The notes below the pieces were generated by a model that did no database searches, had not been told where the DNA came from, and saw only the letters and a list, made by a program, of their open reading frames with translations. DNA of 64,000 nt. Source: an uncultured Lachnospiraceae bacterium (lineage in GTDB: Bacteria; Bacillota; Clostridia; Lachnospirales; Lachnospiraceae). The stretch lies in the NCBI GenBank assembly GCA_902780385.1, contig CACZFF010000009.1, positions 1 to 64,000 of the forward strand, in the 5' to 3' direction. Positions 43,907 to 56,077 of the stretch are shown piece by piece (position 1 is the first letter of the stretch; every line of letters begins with the position of its first letter). A program made the translations under genes and the position numbers.

Positions 43907-46551
43907 TTGTTTCTCCGTCCCTTTGTCTTCAGACCCTTCCGGGCAGCTGATTCAGGATCAGCCGGGTCCCGGGAAACCTTTCCTCGGTTACTGTATCCCC
44001 GTTCGGGAATGTGTAAAACACCCGGATCGATCTCTGCCTCTTTCGCGCTGAGCTCGGTGATCCTGTCCCGCAGGCCGGTCCAGCGGCGGGTACGGCGGGT
44101 ATTGGCGATCATGCGGTCCACGGCGTCGCGGCTTCCCAGAAGCACAACACAGCTTTTGGCGCGGGTGACCGCCGTGTAGAGAAGGTTTCTGTTGAAAAGT
44201 CCGGACGGCCCTGCCAGAAGGGGCAGGATGACCGCCGGATATTCGGATCCCTGGGATTTATGCACCGTGATGGCATAGGCCAGATCCAGATCCTCAAGCT
44301 CTGCAAAGGGGTACTCTACCGTCCTGGAATCATCAAAAATGACGGTCATGGTCTCACTCTGGGGATCGATCTCTTCAATCCTTCCGAAATCGCCGTTGAA
44401 AATACCTGTGCCGCGGTCGACGGGCATGCCGAAATTGCCGCGCACCTCCCATTCGATGCGGTAATTATTGCGGGTCTGCATGACCTTGTCCCCCTCGCGG
44501 AAGACGGTCTCCTGACGCACATGCTCCCGCTTTCCCTTGGCGGGCGGATTGAGGACGCTCTGAAGGACTTCGTTGAGGCGCTCCACACCCAGGCTCCCCC
44601 GCCGCATAGGGGTCAGCACCTGGATATCCTCCGGCCTGCAGCCGATATATTTTGGCAGCATCTGGCGGATCAGCTGCACCGTGTGCTTATAGATCACAGG
44701 CGCCTGGTCACGCTCCAGGAAAAAGAAATCCCGGCTCTTGTTGTCCATGGGCAGGGAGGCTCCCTCCAGGATCCGGTGGGCGTTCATGACGATATCGCTC
44801 TCACTGGCCTGACGGAATACATTGCGCAGCATGATGGTATGAAAGGCCTGTGATTCGATCAGGTCCTGCAGGACACAGCCGGGTCCCACGCTGGGCAGCT
44901 GATTGACGTCTCCGACCAGTACAAGCCGGGCTCCGACCGGCACCGCCTTGAGAAGATAGTGGAAGAGATTCATATCCACCATCGACATCTCATCTATAAT
45001 GACGACATCTGCCTCGAGCGGGTTATCCTCACCGCGCTCAAAATATGAATAATTCTGATTTTTTCCGGATTTTCCGCCGCTTCCGGCGTCTCCGAAGGGG
45101 TCATTGGTCCCGGGAGCCCCCGCAGAGCCGCCGGAAAGTCCTTCGCTTTTGAAAAAATCCCTCTCGCCGTCATCGTCTCCGACACTCCGCACGCCCAGGA
45201 GGCGATGGATGGTCATAGCGGGATAGCCCGTCGCCTCGGACATGCGCCTGGCCGCCCGCCCTGTGGGCGCCGCCAGAAGCACACGCAGATCTTCGCTCAT
45301 AAAATAGCGGATAATCGTGTTGATCGTCGTTGTTTTTCCCGTGCCCGGACCGCCGGTGATCAGAAGGACCGCATTTTCCACCGCCTCCTGCACCGCTTTT
45401 TTCTGGAGGGGATCCAGGGTGATCTCCTCCTCCTTCTCCAGACGCTCCAGACGGGCTATCTTTTTTTCTGTTTTTTTACGTTCTCCGGAGTCCTTTACAG
45501 TCCTCTGAATCTGTGCGTCCAGGTCCAGAAGCATCCTGGCGATCTCCTGTTCCCTGCGGAAAACACTGGTCAGAAATACCTCCACGTCCTCTGTGGCTGC
45601 TGTATCCGCGGCTTCCCCCGCAGTTTCCTCTGCCGGCTCCTCTATCTCCGCCGCCTCCTTTGCAGGCTCCTGTAACTCAAAGCTTCTGCGGACGCGGCGG
45701 ATGCGGAGACGCCTCTCCACCGCGAGATTTTCCAGCTGCAGGTGCACTTCCTCCGCGGGCAGATGCAGAAGGGTACAGGTTCTCTGTACCAGCACATCCC
45801 GGGGAAGAAAGCTGTGTCCTTCTCCGGAGGCCATGAACAGGGTATACAGAAGGCCGCTCCGGATCCGGTACTCCGAATCCGCCCGGATCCCCATCCTGCG
45901 GGCGATATCGTCCGCCGTCGCAAAACCGATCCCGCGGATGTCCTCTGCCAGGCGATAGGGATTATTTTTCATGATCTCATAGAGGCCCGTTCCGTAGGCC
46001 TGCCAGATCCGCGCCGCGTGGGCGCTCCCGATCCCGTACTGCTGCAGGAAGATCATGGCGTCCCTGAGATCCTTTTTGTCTTCCATCTGGGCGCCGATCT
46101 CCCGGGCGATCCGCAGGCTGATGCCCTTGACCTGGGCCAGCTTCTCCGGCTCCTCCTCCATGATCCGCAGGGTATCATCGCCGAATTTCTTTACGATCCT
46201 GGCTGCCATGGCGGCGCCGATCCCCTTGATGCTTCCGGCTGCCAGATAGCGGTACATGGCCTGGGCACTCTCCGGCGCCACGGCCTGATAGGACTGCACC
46301 CGGAGCTGTTCCCCGTAAACAGGGTGCGTCGTATACTCACCCGTCACGGCGCACCCCTCGCCCTCGCTGATCGAGACCGGATAGCCGACACAGGTGATCA
46401 CATCGCCCACATCGGCGCCGAACGGCTCAAAGGCAGTGTCAGCCTTCTCTTTCTTTTCACCGGCTCCCGTCAGGGTGATCTCGAAAACAGTATAGCCGTT
46501 CTCCTCATTCCGGTAGATGATGTGTGATACAAAACCCCTGAATTCGGTCAT
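43903..46551 (-). CDS. recD2: RecD-like ATP-dependent DNA helicase (RecD2)
   Basis: 5'-3' SF1B helicase involved in DNA repair and replication-fork maintenance in bacteria without RecBC. The N-terminal extension with helix-hairpin-helix repeats (about 80-200) precedes the helicase core with Walker A GGPGTGKTTT near residue 400, VVIDEMSMVD, and the C-terminal AITVHKSQGSEYP. Two low-complexity insertions are lineage additions: a Glu/Ala stretch (EPAEETAGEAA) near 300 and a Gly/Ser-rich one near 470. AGGAGAGG lies just before the ATG. Confidence 0.95.
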   Translation of the reverse strand: MTEFRGFVSHIIYRNEENGYTVFEITLTGAGEKKEKADTAFEPFGADVGDVITCVGYPVSISEGEGCAVTGEYTTHPVYGEQLRVQSYQAVAPESAQAMYRYLAAGSIKGIGAAMAARIVKKFGDDTLRIMEEEPEKLAQVKGISLRIAREIGAQMEDKKDLRDAMIFLQQYGIGSAHAARIWQAYGTGLYEIMKNNPYRLAEDIRGIGFATADDIARRMGIRADSEYRIRSGLLYTLFMASGEGHSFLPRDVLVQRTCTLLHLPAEEVHLQLENLAVERRLRIRRVRRSFELQEPAKEAAEIEEPAEETAGEAADTAATEDVEVFLTSVFRREQEIARMLLDLDAQIQRTVKDSGERKKTEKKIARLERLEKEEEITLDPLQKKAVQEAVENAVLLITGGPGTGKTTTINTIIRYFMSEDLRVLLAAPTGRAARRMSEATGYPAMTIHRLLGVRSVGDDDGERDFFKSEGLSGGSAGAPGTNDPFGDAGSGGKSGKNQNYSYFERGEDNPLEADVVIIDEMSMVDMNLFHYLLKAVPVGARLVLVGDVNQLPSVGPGCVLQDLIESQAFHTIMLRNVFRQASESDIVMNAHRILEGASLPMDNKSRDFFFLERDQAPVIYKHTVQLIRQMLPKYIGCRPEDIQVLTPMRRGSLGVERLNEVLQSVLNPPAKGKREHVRQETVFREGDKVMQTRNNYRIEWEVRGNFGMPVDRGTGIFNGDFGRIEEIDPQSETMTVIFDDSRTVEYPFAELEDLDLAYAITVHKSQGSEYPAVILPLLAGPSGLFNRNLLYTAVTRAKSCVVLLGSRDAVDRMIANTRRTRRWTGLRDRITELSAKEAEIDPGVLHIPERGYSNRGKVSRDPADPESAARKGLKTKGRRNK

Positions 46552-46654
46552 TTACCTCTCCTGGTGCTCCTTTTTTGATGATGATTTTCCGTTTTGATGA
46601 CAGCTTTGCACTTTGGCGGCGGCTTTACGTCCAGGAGCAGCAGGTCAGACGCGT

Positions 46655-49609
<2,955 letters not shown>

Positions 49610-49619
49610 ATTCATTCTT

Positions 49620-49764
49620 TCCGACCATGCCGCTCGTAAGAGCGGCAGCCTGAGGCGTTTTCGCTTGCGCGAAAACGGTGAAGGATCAGCAGAGCTTTGG
49701 GCCGCCTCGCGGCACAAAGCTCTGAGAGCGAAAAATCTTGTATCAACAAGATTTTTCACTCTTT
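49620..49764 (-). repeat. dispersed structured element, copy C (short variant)
   Basis: Hairpin 49726-49761 has inner arms TCTTGT/ACAAGA, loop ATCA, and one mismatch in the outer arm (GAGCG). The GGAGAAA stem module of other copies is replaced by GTTTTCGC/GCGAAAAC. The AGCTTTG/CAAAGCT and GCCGCTC/GAGCGGC-type stems remain. Its left end supplies the uvrA ribosome binding site. Confidence 0.85.
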
Positions 49765-49940
49765 CCGACCATGCCGCTCGTAAGAGCGGCCCCGAGGAGA
49801 AATACGCATTTCAAAGCCTTACGTATAAGGGCTTTGAAATTGGCGTTTTCTCCGATGGGATCAGCGGAGCTTTGGGCCGTCTCGCGGCACAAAGCTCTGA
49901 GAGTGAAAAATATCGTATCGACGATATTTTTCACTCTTTT
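49759..49940 (-). repeat. dispersed structured element, copy D
   Basis: Full-length copy head-to-tail with copy C, sharing the junction CACTCTTTCCGACC. Hairpin 49901-49936: outer arms GAGTGAAAAA/TTTTTCACTC, inner arms TATCGT/ACGATA, loop ATCG. The internal stems match copy B almost base for base. Confidence 0.88.
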
Positions 49941-49977
49941 CTACCCGTATTTCGCATACAGGTTCTATATATATATA

Positions 49978-52149
49978 TCACTTTTTCGTCATGCGCTCAG
50001 TCCTGCCGGAGCTCTTTCTTCGGGCGCCGCGCTTTGCGCTGCGCTCGGCGCTGCGGACGGTGTCGTGCATGCTGGCGGAAGGCGAGTCCCCGGGGACGGT
50101 TCTGTCCGACCCGTCAGAAGATCCGGCAGAAAATCCGGCAGATCCCGCCGCGGCGGAAATACCGTTTTCGACTTCCAGAAGGTGCTTTTTGAGTTCCACC
50201 ATGCGGTCACGAAGCTCTGCGGCGGCCTCGAAGTTGAGGTCCGCGGCAGCCCTGCGCATCTGTTTTTCGACATCGGCGATGAGTTTTGTCAGCTCCTTCG
50301 CATCCATGGACTCGGGGTCCTTTTCGAAGCGGACCTCTTCTTTGGAGATCTCCTTTGAGATGGAAATGAGGTCGCGGACAGCCTTGCGGATGGTCTGGGG
50401 CGTGATTCCGTGCTCCTCATTGTATTTCTGCTGGATGGCGCGGCGGCGCTCGGTCTCCCCGATGGCGCGGCGCATGGAATCGGTCATATTGTCGGCGTAC
50501 ATGATGACATGGCCGTCGGCATTTCTCGCGGCGCGGCCTATGGTCTGGACGAGGGACGTCTCGGACCGCAGGAAGCCCTCCTTGTCGGCGTCCAGGATGG
50601 CGACAAGGGAAATCTCGGGGATGTCCAGGCCTTCTCTGAGCAGGTTGATGCCGACAAGTACATCAAAGACATCCAGGCGCATGTCGCGGATGATCTGCGA
50701 GCGCTCCAGGGTGTCGATGTCGGAGTGGAGGTATTTGACACGGATGCCGGCCTCAGCCAGGTAGTCCGTCAGATCCTCCGCCATTTTCTTGGTCAGAGTG
50801 GTGATCAGGACCTTATTTTTGTTGTCCGTCTCCTTGCGGATCTCGCCGATCAGATCATCGATCTGGCCCTCGACAGGGCGCACATCGATTTTGGGGTCCA
50901 GGAGGCCGGTCGGGCGGATGACCTGCTCGGTGCGCAGCAGCTCATGCTCTTCCTCGTAAGGGCCGGGCGTGGCGGAAACAAAGAGCATCTGGTCGATGTG
51001 GGTCTCAAATTCCGAAAATTCCAGCGGCCGGTTGTCCAGGGCGGAGGGCAGGCGGAAGCCGTAGCGGACCAGGGTCTCCTTGCGCGACCTGTCTCCGCGG
51101 TACATGGCCCCGATCTGGGGGATGGTCATATGGGATTCATCGATGATGATCAGGAAATCATTGTCGTAGAAATCCATGAGGGTCATGGGCGGCTCGCCGG
51201 CCTTCATGAAATTCAGATGGCGGGAGTAGTTCTCGATACCGGAGCAGAAGCCGGTCTCGCGCATCATCTCGACGTCGAAATTGGTGCGCTCGGCGATGCG
51301 CTGGGCCTCGAGGAGCATATCCTCTCCCTTGAAATATTTGACGCGTTCCCTGAGTTCCTCCTCGATATTGTCGCAGGCGGCGTTGATCTTCTCCTGGGGA
51401 ACAACGTAGTGGGAGGCGGGGTAGATCATCACATGCTCGAGCTGCTTGTGGACGCGGCCGGTCAGCTGGTCCACCTCGCAGATGCGGTCGATTTCATCGC
51501 CGAACCACTCGACACGGAGTATAAAGTCGCTGCCCTGGGCAGGGAAAATTTCCAGCGTGTCGCCGCGGACGCGGAAATTGGTGCGCTCCAGGGCCATGTC
51601 ATTGCGGGTATACTGAATGGCCACCAGCTCCTTCAATACCTCGTCGCGGTCCTTTTCCATGCCGGGGCGGAGGGAGATCGACATTCCCTTAAATTCGTCG
51701 GGACTGCCCAGGCCGTAAATGCAGGAGACAGATGCGACGACAATAACGTCCCTGCGCTCCGCCAGGGAAGCTGTCGCGGACAGGCGCAGCTTATCGATCT
51801 CGTCATTGATCATCGAGTCCTTGGCGATATAGGTGTCGCTCTGGGGAATATAGGCCTCGGGCTGGTAATAATCGTAATAGGACACAAAATATTCCACTGC
51901 GTTCTCAGGGAAAAATTCCTTCATCTCGCCGTAGAGCTGGCCTGCCAGTGTCTTGTTGTGGGAAATGATCAGCGTGGGCTTGTTCAGTGCCTGGATGACA
52001 TTGGCCATGGTAAAGGTTTTGCCCGAACCTGTTACGCCCAGCAGGGTCTCAAACTGATTTCCCTCTTTGAAGCCCCTGACCAGGTCCTCGATCGCCCCGG
52101 GCTGGTCTCCGGTCGGCACATATTCCGAATGGAGCACAAAATGATCCAT
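49978..52149 (-). CDS. uvrB: excinuclease ABC subunit B with an extended C terminus
   Basis: Helicase-like damage verifier that loads UvrC. Walker [11 protein letters not shown] lies near residue 40, the beta-hairpin [10 protein letters not shown] near 95, helicase motifs follow, and the UvrC-binding UVR motif ends near 660. About 60 further residues rich in Ser/Arg ([20 protein letters not shown] onward) exceed the family length; their DNA contains GGGGACGGTTCTGTCC, the core of the GGGACGGTTC repeats. ATG 52149 ([10 protein letters not shown]) has AGGAGAGG 5 nt upstream. A LexA box lies in its promoter region. Confidence 0.96.
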   Translation of the reverse strand: MDHFVLHSEYVPTGDQPGAIEDLVRGFKEGNQFETLLGVTGSGKTFTMANVIQALNKPTLIISHNKTLAGQLYGEMKEFFPENAVEYFVSYYDYYQPEAYIPQSDTYIAKDSMINDEIDKLRLSATASLAERRDVIVVASVSCIYGLGSPDEFKGMSISLRPGMEKDRDEVLKELVAIQYTRNDMALERTNFRVRGDTLEIFPAQGSDFILRVEWFGDEIDRICEVDQLTGRVHKQLEHVMIYPASHYVVPQEKINAACDNIEEELRERVKYFKGEDMLLEAQRIAERTNFDVEMMRETGFCSGIENYSRHLNFMKAGEPPMTLMDFYDNDFLIIIDESHMTIPQIGAMYRGDRSRKETLVRYGFRLPSALDNRPLEFSEFETHIDQMLFVSATPGPYEEEHELLRTEQVIRPTGLLDPKIDVRPVEGQIDDLIGEIRKETDNKNKVLITTLTKKMAEDLTDYLAEAGIRVKYLHSDIDTLERSQIIRDMRLDVFDVLVGINLLREGLDIPEISLVAILDADKEGFLRSETSLVQTIGRAARNADGHVIMYADNMTDSMRRAIGETERRRAIQQKYNEEHGITPQTIRKAVRDLISISKEISKEEVRFEKDPESMDAKELTKLIADVEKQMRRAAADLNFEAAAELRDRMVELKKHLLEVENGISAAAGSAGFSAGSSDGSDRTVPGDSPSASMHDTVRSAERSAKRGARRKSSGRTERMTKK

Positions 52150-52242
52150 AGTATCCTCTCCTGATTCTGTCCTGTATCCCGGTGAGATCCCGCCCATAAA
52201 AGAGTAAGCGGATATCCTCGTGGAAAAACGCGGACAAATTAT

Positions 52243-52256
52243 CGAACATATGTTGT
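52243..52256. promoter_or_regulatory. LexA (SOS) box upstream of uvrB
   Basis: CGAACATATGTTGT matches the Firmicutes box CGAACRNRYGTTYG in all but the last two positions and abuts a GATAAT -10-like box on the minus strand, about 95 nt before the uvrB ATG. Confidence 0.75.
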
Positions 52257-52310
52257 GTGGAGACTTAGTATATCACATCTTTTTTCTCAAAAAAAGAGAG
52301 AGCCGCAAAG

Positions 52311-52348
52311 AAAAAAGGATACCGCACATTCAGATGAACGCGGTATCC
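52311..52348 (-). terminator. terminator of the S1-domain gene
   Basis: GGATACCGC pairs with GCGGTATCC around a 14-nt loop, followed by TTTTTTC on the minus strand. Confidence 0.85.
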
Positions 52349-52371
52349 CTGTCCGATATTCTATATGTGAA

Positions 52372-53031
52372 TCAGTCGAACTTGAAGCCCTTGAGCAGGT
52401 CTGCAAGACTGGTTGTGGCATTTTCCTTTGTGGTGTAAAGAGAGACATCTACGGGCTCTTCTTTTTCCTGAACAGGAGCATCCTCGAGGGTCTTCATGCT
52501 GAGGCTGATCTTGCCGTCGGCAACCTTGATGATCCTGACCTTGACCTTGTCGCCTTCCTTGACAACTTCAGAAGGATCATTGATCCTCTTCTGGCTCATC
52601 TGGGAAATGTGGACCAGACCGTCAATACCGTCGCCGAGGTCGACGAAAGCGCCGTAGGGCTTGATCGTCTGCACAGTGCCTTCCAGGACAGTTCCGGGCT
52701 GCATGGCATTGATGCGGTTTTTACGCTCCTGCCTGCGGCGGTCACGGGCAACCTCTCTGCCGGAAAGGACAAGGCGCTTCTTGTCGGGATCGCAAGTGAT
52801 AATGCGGACATCGACATCCTTGTCGATCCATGCGGAGGTATCCTCGACATAAGCGTCGCTGAGCTGGGACGCAGGGATAAAAGCGCGGATTCCTTCAACA
52901 TAAGTCACGACACCGGCCTTGACTGTCTCAAGGATCTGCACAGTGAAAACTTCCTTGTTCTCCATCATCCGGGCAAGTTTATCCCATGCAGCGGTGTCAC
53001 CATTCATTGTTTCCATTTTCTCTTCAGACAT
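52372..53031 (-). CDS. S1 RNA-binding domain protein (short ribosomal-S1-like)
   Basis: 219 residues with two S1 OB-folds: one degenerate (about 30-105) and one canonical (125-195, VLEGTVQTIKPYGAFVDLG, GLVHISQMS). Proteins of this size in Clostridia are annotated as S1-like and may aid translation initiation or mRNA stability; it is shorter than true S1. ATG 53031 has GGAGG 6 nt upstream. It has its own terminator, so it is separate from uvrB downstream. Confidence 0.88.
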   Translation of the reverse strand: MSEEKMETMNGDTAAWDKLARMMENKEVFTVQILETVKAGVVTYVEGIRAFIPASQLSDAYVEDTSAWIDKDVDVRIITCDPDKKRLVLSGREVARDRRRQERKNRINAMQPGTVLEGTVQTIKPYGAFVDLGDGIDGLVHISQMSQKRINDPSEVVKEGDKVKVRIIKVADGKISLSMKTLEDAPVQEKEEPVDVSLYTTKENATTSLADLLKGFKFD

Positions 53032-53238
53032 ACTTTTCCTCCTCCCCGCAGGCTTTTGCGCTGCGAAACGCATATCTGCGCTTATAACTCCACCCGTTTA
53101 TTCAGTAAAAATCTGATAAGCAAGTGGAAGTATCGTATCATAAAAAGTCCATAAAGTAAATCGTTACTGTCCAGACTGCCTCAAAAAATCCTGCAGAATC
53201 CTGCAAAATTCGAGGTGCAGTGCGGAAACATCTTCTTT

Positions 53239-53823
53239 TCAGAATCCCCCGCCGAACAAAATCTTACATCCGATCAGGATCAGGATCACGCCGCCGAGGA
53301 TGGATGCTCTGCCGGCCAGCCGCATGCCGAAATACCTGCCGATCCGTATGCCGGCCAGACAGATGATCAGTGTAGTAACTCCGATCAGGGCCGAAGCAAA
53401 GAGTGCCTCGCCTGTGCTGTAAGGCGCAATCGTAAATCCGACGGAAAGTGCGTCAATGGATGTGGCGATCCCCTGCATGAGCAGCTCGCTGTGCGACAGT
53501 CGGATTTCCTCCTGTACTTCCTCCGCTCCCCGGATTCCCTCCACAAGCATTTTGCCTCCGATGAAGCCCAGAAGAAGAAAAGCGATCCAGGGTATCATCT
53601 TCTGAAAAGCAGTGAAGCGCTCGGAAATTGTGTGGACACAGATCCATCCGGTCACCGGCATCAGAAACTGGAAAAAAGCAAATGTCCCGGCAATGGTGAA
53701 CATCCTCTTTCTGCTCATCCCGGGATTTTGAAGGCCGTTTGCCATGGAGACAGAGAAAGCGTCCATTGCGAGCCCGACTCCCAGCAATATGCTTTTGCAG
53801 ATAAATAAAAAATATCTTTGCAT
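53239..53823 (-). CDS. mntP: putative manganese efflux pump MntP
   Basis: Six-helix membrane protein of the MntP (YebN) family, exporting Mn(II). The two family motifs with acidic metal residues are visible: GLAMDAFSVSMANG (17-30) and GIATSIDALSVGFT (near 117-130). At 194 residues it is full length. GAGGAG lies 4 nt before the ATG. The upstream region was examined for the yybP-ykoY manganese riboswitch and none was recognised. Confidence 0.92.
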   Translation of the reverse strand: MQRYFLFICKSILLGVGLAMDAFSVSMANGLQNPGMSRKRMFTIAGTFAFFQFLMPVTGWICVHTISERFTAFQKMIPWIAFLLLGFIGGKMLVEGIRGAEEVQEEIRLSHSELLMQGIATSIDALSVGFTIAPYSTGEALFASALIGVTTLIICLAGIRIGRYFGMRLAGRASILGGVILILIGCKILFGGGF

Positions 53824-53918
53824 CTTTCTCCTCTCAGTCTTCGATACCGTTCATACTTGCGGCCATGGACCTGTTCCCTTTGTGTTAGGCAAAGCAAATT
53901 CTCTTTGACATGAAAAAC

Positions 53919-53947
53919 CGGCACAGGTAAAAGTCCTGTGCCGGTTC
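53919..53947 (-). terminator. terminator upstream of mntP
   Basis: AACCGGCACAGG pairs with CCTGTGCCGGTT on the minus strand and is followed by a T-run. It lies 95 nt before the mntP start and 177 nt after the stop of the SH3-like gene; it may end that transcript or attenuate mntP. Nothing else was recognised in 53824-54123. Confidence 0.8.
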
Positions 53948-54123
53948 AGACGAAGTCTCAAAAACACGATACGGATGCCGTCTTTATTTATGCCTGCTGC
54001 TTTTCATAGCGCGATAGAACTGCATCTGTCTTTCGTACTCCCCTTGTGTAAAGGCCAGACAGAAGGCTGACCGCATTCTGTCTGCACTTCAAATATGGAT
54101 ATTCAAACGCAATTGTCTGAGCA

Positions 54124-54903
54124 TCAGGGAATCTGAATGAAGCCATATGTAGGTGCTCCGCTGAGCCATACGGAAACACGATGCCAGCCGTTGCCGGCCT
54201 CTGCAGCTTCTTCAATCGCAACACTCCAGCCGGGAACCAGTTCCATTACAGCTTCGGAATCAGTAGATGCTTCAGAATAAAGGGTCATAGGGTTCTCGAT
54301 CGTGTAGACCGTACCGGCATCGAGAACTGTCGTAGAGGTAACTTCCTCAGCAGGAGCAGCTGCCTCTTCTGCAGGCGCAGCATCCTCTTCGTCTTCTACA
54401 ACGATTTCCTGGACCTCTTCCTCAGCGGGAGCAGCTTCTTCTTCAGCGGGAGCGGCTTCTTCTTCAGCGGGAGCAGCTTCTTCCCCGACTGCCTCTTCCT
54501 CAGTTTCTTCTGCAGTCTCTTCTACTGCCTCAGCTTCCTCCTCAGTCTCTGTCTCTGCTTCCGCAACAGCTGTCTCTGCAGCTGCTGTCGCATCAGCCGC
54601 GGCAACCTGTGTGGTTGTTGCTGCAGATGCCTTCTCTTCGTCAGAAGATCCGGAAGTAAGCCAGATCACGATTCCGACAACCGCGAGAAAAGCGACGACA
54701 CCGATCAGAAGAAGCAGGTTCTGTCTGTCTTCTTTGCGCTGCTTTTCACGGTCGGCGCTGCTCTTTGCGCTGCTCTCAGCTTTAGGCTCCGCCTTGCTTT
54801 CCTTAACCGGTGTGACTTCCTCGGCTTCCTCTGTTACAGGTGCCTGAGTCTTTGCCTCTTCCGGCTTCTGGTTTGTGTTTCTTTTTTTCCTGTTATTTGC
54901 CAT
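54124..54903 (-). CDS. membrane-anchored protein with Ala/Glu repeat stalk and SH3-like C terminus
   Basis: 259 residues. A charged cytoplasmic part (1-60) is followed by one transmembrane segment (about 63-82, LLLLIGVVAFLAVVGIVIWL), then an acidic Ala/Pro/Glu stalk with heptapeptide repeats EEEAAPA, and a C-terminal domain (about 195-259) like bacterial SH3 domains. It probably reads or binds the cell wall. ATG 54903 (MANNRKK) has AGGAGG 5 nt upstream. An in-frame ATG at 54981 lies 5 nt after a TACAAT box and would be leaderless. Specific function unknown. Confidence 0.75.
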   Translation of the reverse strand: MANNRKKRNTNQKPEEAKTQAPVTEEAEEVTPVKESKAEPKAESSAKSSADREKQRKEDRQNLLLLIGVVAFLAVVGIVIWLTSGSSDEEKASAATTTQVAAADATAAAETAVAEAETETEEEAEAVEETAEETEEEAVGEEAAPAEEEAAPAEEEAAPAEEEVQEIVVEDEEDAAPAEEAAAPAEEVTSTTVLDAGTVYTIENPMTLYSEASTDSEAVMELVPGWSVAIEEAAEAGNGWHRVSVWLSGAPTYGFIQIP

Positions 54904-55093
54904 TTCATCCTCCTGTTGGCTGCAGTACTGACGCTGCTGATCGTTTTGAATGCAAGCAGGCTCATTTTCATTCCGAGCCATTGTTTATTGTAGCACAAAA
55001 CCCCGTGTGAGGCTCGTTACTTTTCCAAGTAACTGCATTTTTTTCAATAAAAATGTTCAATTCTAAAAACAAATTATCTGTTTAAAAAACAAA

Positions 55094-55927
55094 TCATCTG
55101 CGGATCACTGTGAAGTAGATAATGACCAGCAGTCCGAGAACGATCCTGTACCATCCGAATACCTTGAAATCGTGTGAGCGGATATAACTCATCAGGAAGC
55201 GGATGATCAGGACAGAGACGACAAAGGCGACGATCATGCCGACCGCCAGAATTGCCATTTCCATACCGGAAAAATAAAGTCCGTATTTGACGATCTTGAG
55301 AAGGCTGGCGCCGAACATGACCGGGATGGCCAGAATAAAGGTGAACTGCGCCGCCACTGTTCTGGATACACCGATCATGATTCCGCCCAGGATCGTCGCG
55401 CCGGAGCGGGAAGTGCCCGGAAAGATCGCGGCGATCAGCTGGAACAGCCCGATGAAAAGGGCTTCGCGGTAGGTCAGGTCCCGCAGCTTTCTGGTGACAG
55501 CCTTTTTACCTGAATTGCGGTTCTCCACTATGATAAAGGCGATACCGACCACGATCAGCATGACCGAAACTACGAACCAATTGTAAAAGTGCACCTCCAG
55601 CCAGTCGTCAGCCAGAATTCCCACAAGGGCGGCGGGGACACAGGCCACAATGGTCTTGCACCAGAGGCTGATCGTATCCTTGTCGATATAGCGCTTTCCG
55701 GCCGCGGAATCTTTTTTGACAGGCCAGATCGTGTTCCAGTAGAGGACCACGACTGCCAGGATCGCTCCCAGCTGAATCACTACGAGAAACATCTGCCAGA
55801 AAATCGCCGAGACGCGGAGCGTCACAAACTCATTCAGCAGGATCATATGACCGGTGCTGCTGACGGGAAGCCATTCCGTAATGCCTTCCACCAGTCCGAA
55901 CAGCGCGGCTTTCAACAGTTCAATCAT
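55094..55927 (-). CDS. uppP: undecaprenyl-diphosphatase
   Basis: Recycles undecaprenyl pyrophosphate to the monophosphate carrier for peptidoglycan synthesis; overexpression gives bacitracin resistance. The two BacA-family motifs are LVEGITEWLPVSSTGH (12-27) and PGTSRSGAT near residue 170. The 277 residues form about eight transmembrane helices. AAGGA lies 10 nt before the ATG. It appears monocistronic. The 55928-56077 interval contains no recognised element. Confidence 0.96.
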   Translation of the reverse strand: MIELLKAALFGLVEGITEWLPVSSTGHMILLNEFVTLRVSAIFWQMFLVVIQLGAILAVVVLYWNTIWPVKKDSAAGKRYIDKDTISLWCKTIVACVPAALVGILADDWLEVHFYNWFVVSVMLIVVGIAFIIVENRNSGKKAVTRKLRDLTYREALFIGLFQLIAAIFPGTSRSGATILGGIMIGVSRTVAAQFTFILAIPVMFGASLLKIVKYGLYFSGMEMAILAVGMIVAFVVSVLIIRFLMSYIRSHDFKVFGWYRIVLGLLVIIYFTVIRR

Positions 55928-56077
55928 GAATACTATGTCCTTCCTTTATTGTCCCGGAGCATTGCTATTGTTTACCGTGCTTTACCGTAAACGGCAAAGT
56001 GTTTTTTATTATGCCGTTACAGCAACATACTTTCGGGTAATAGTCTTTCAAATAATAATCTTTCCGGTATTATCCTT

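Noticed and set aside
49610-49759. An N-terminal extension of uvrA starting at 49759
   Set aside because: It is translated from repeat copy C; family homology and a ribosome site support ATG 49609.
53824-54123. A yybP-ykoY manganese riboswitch before mntP
   Set aside because: Only a terminator-type hairpin is visible; the conserved internal loops of that riboswitch were not found.
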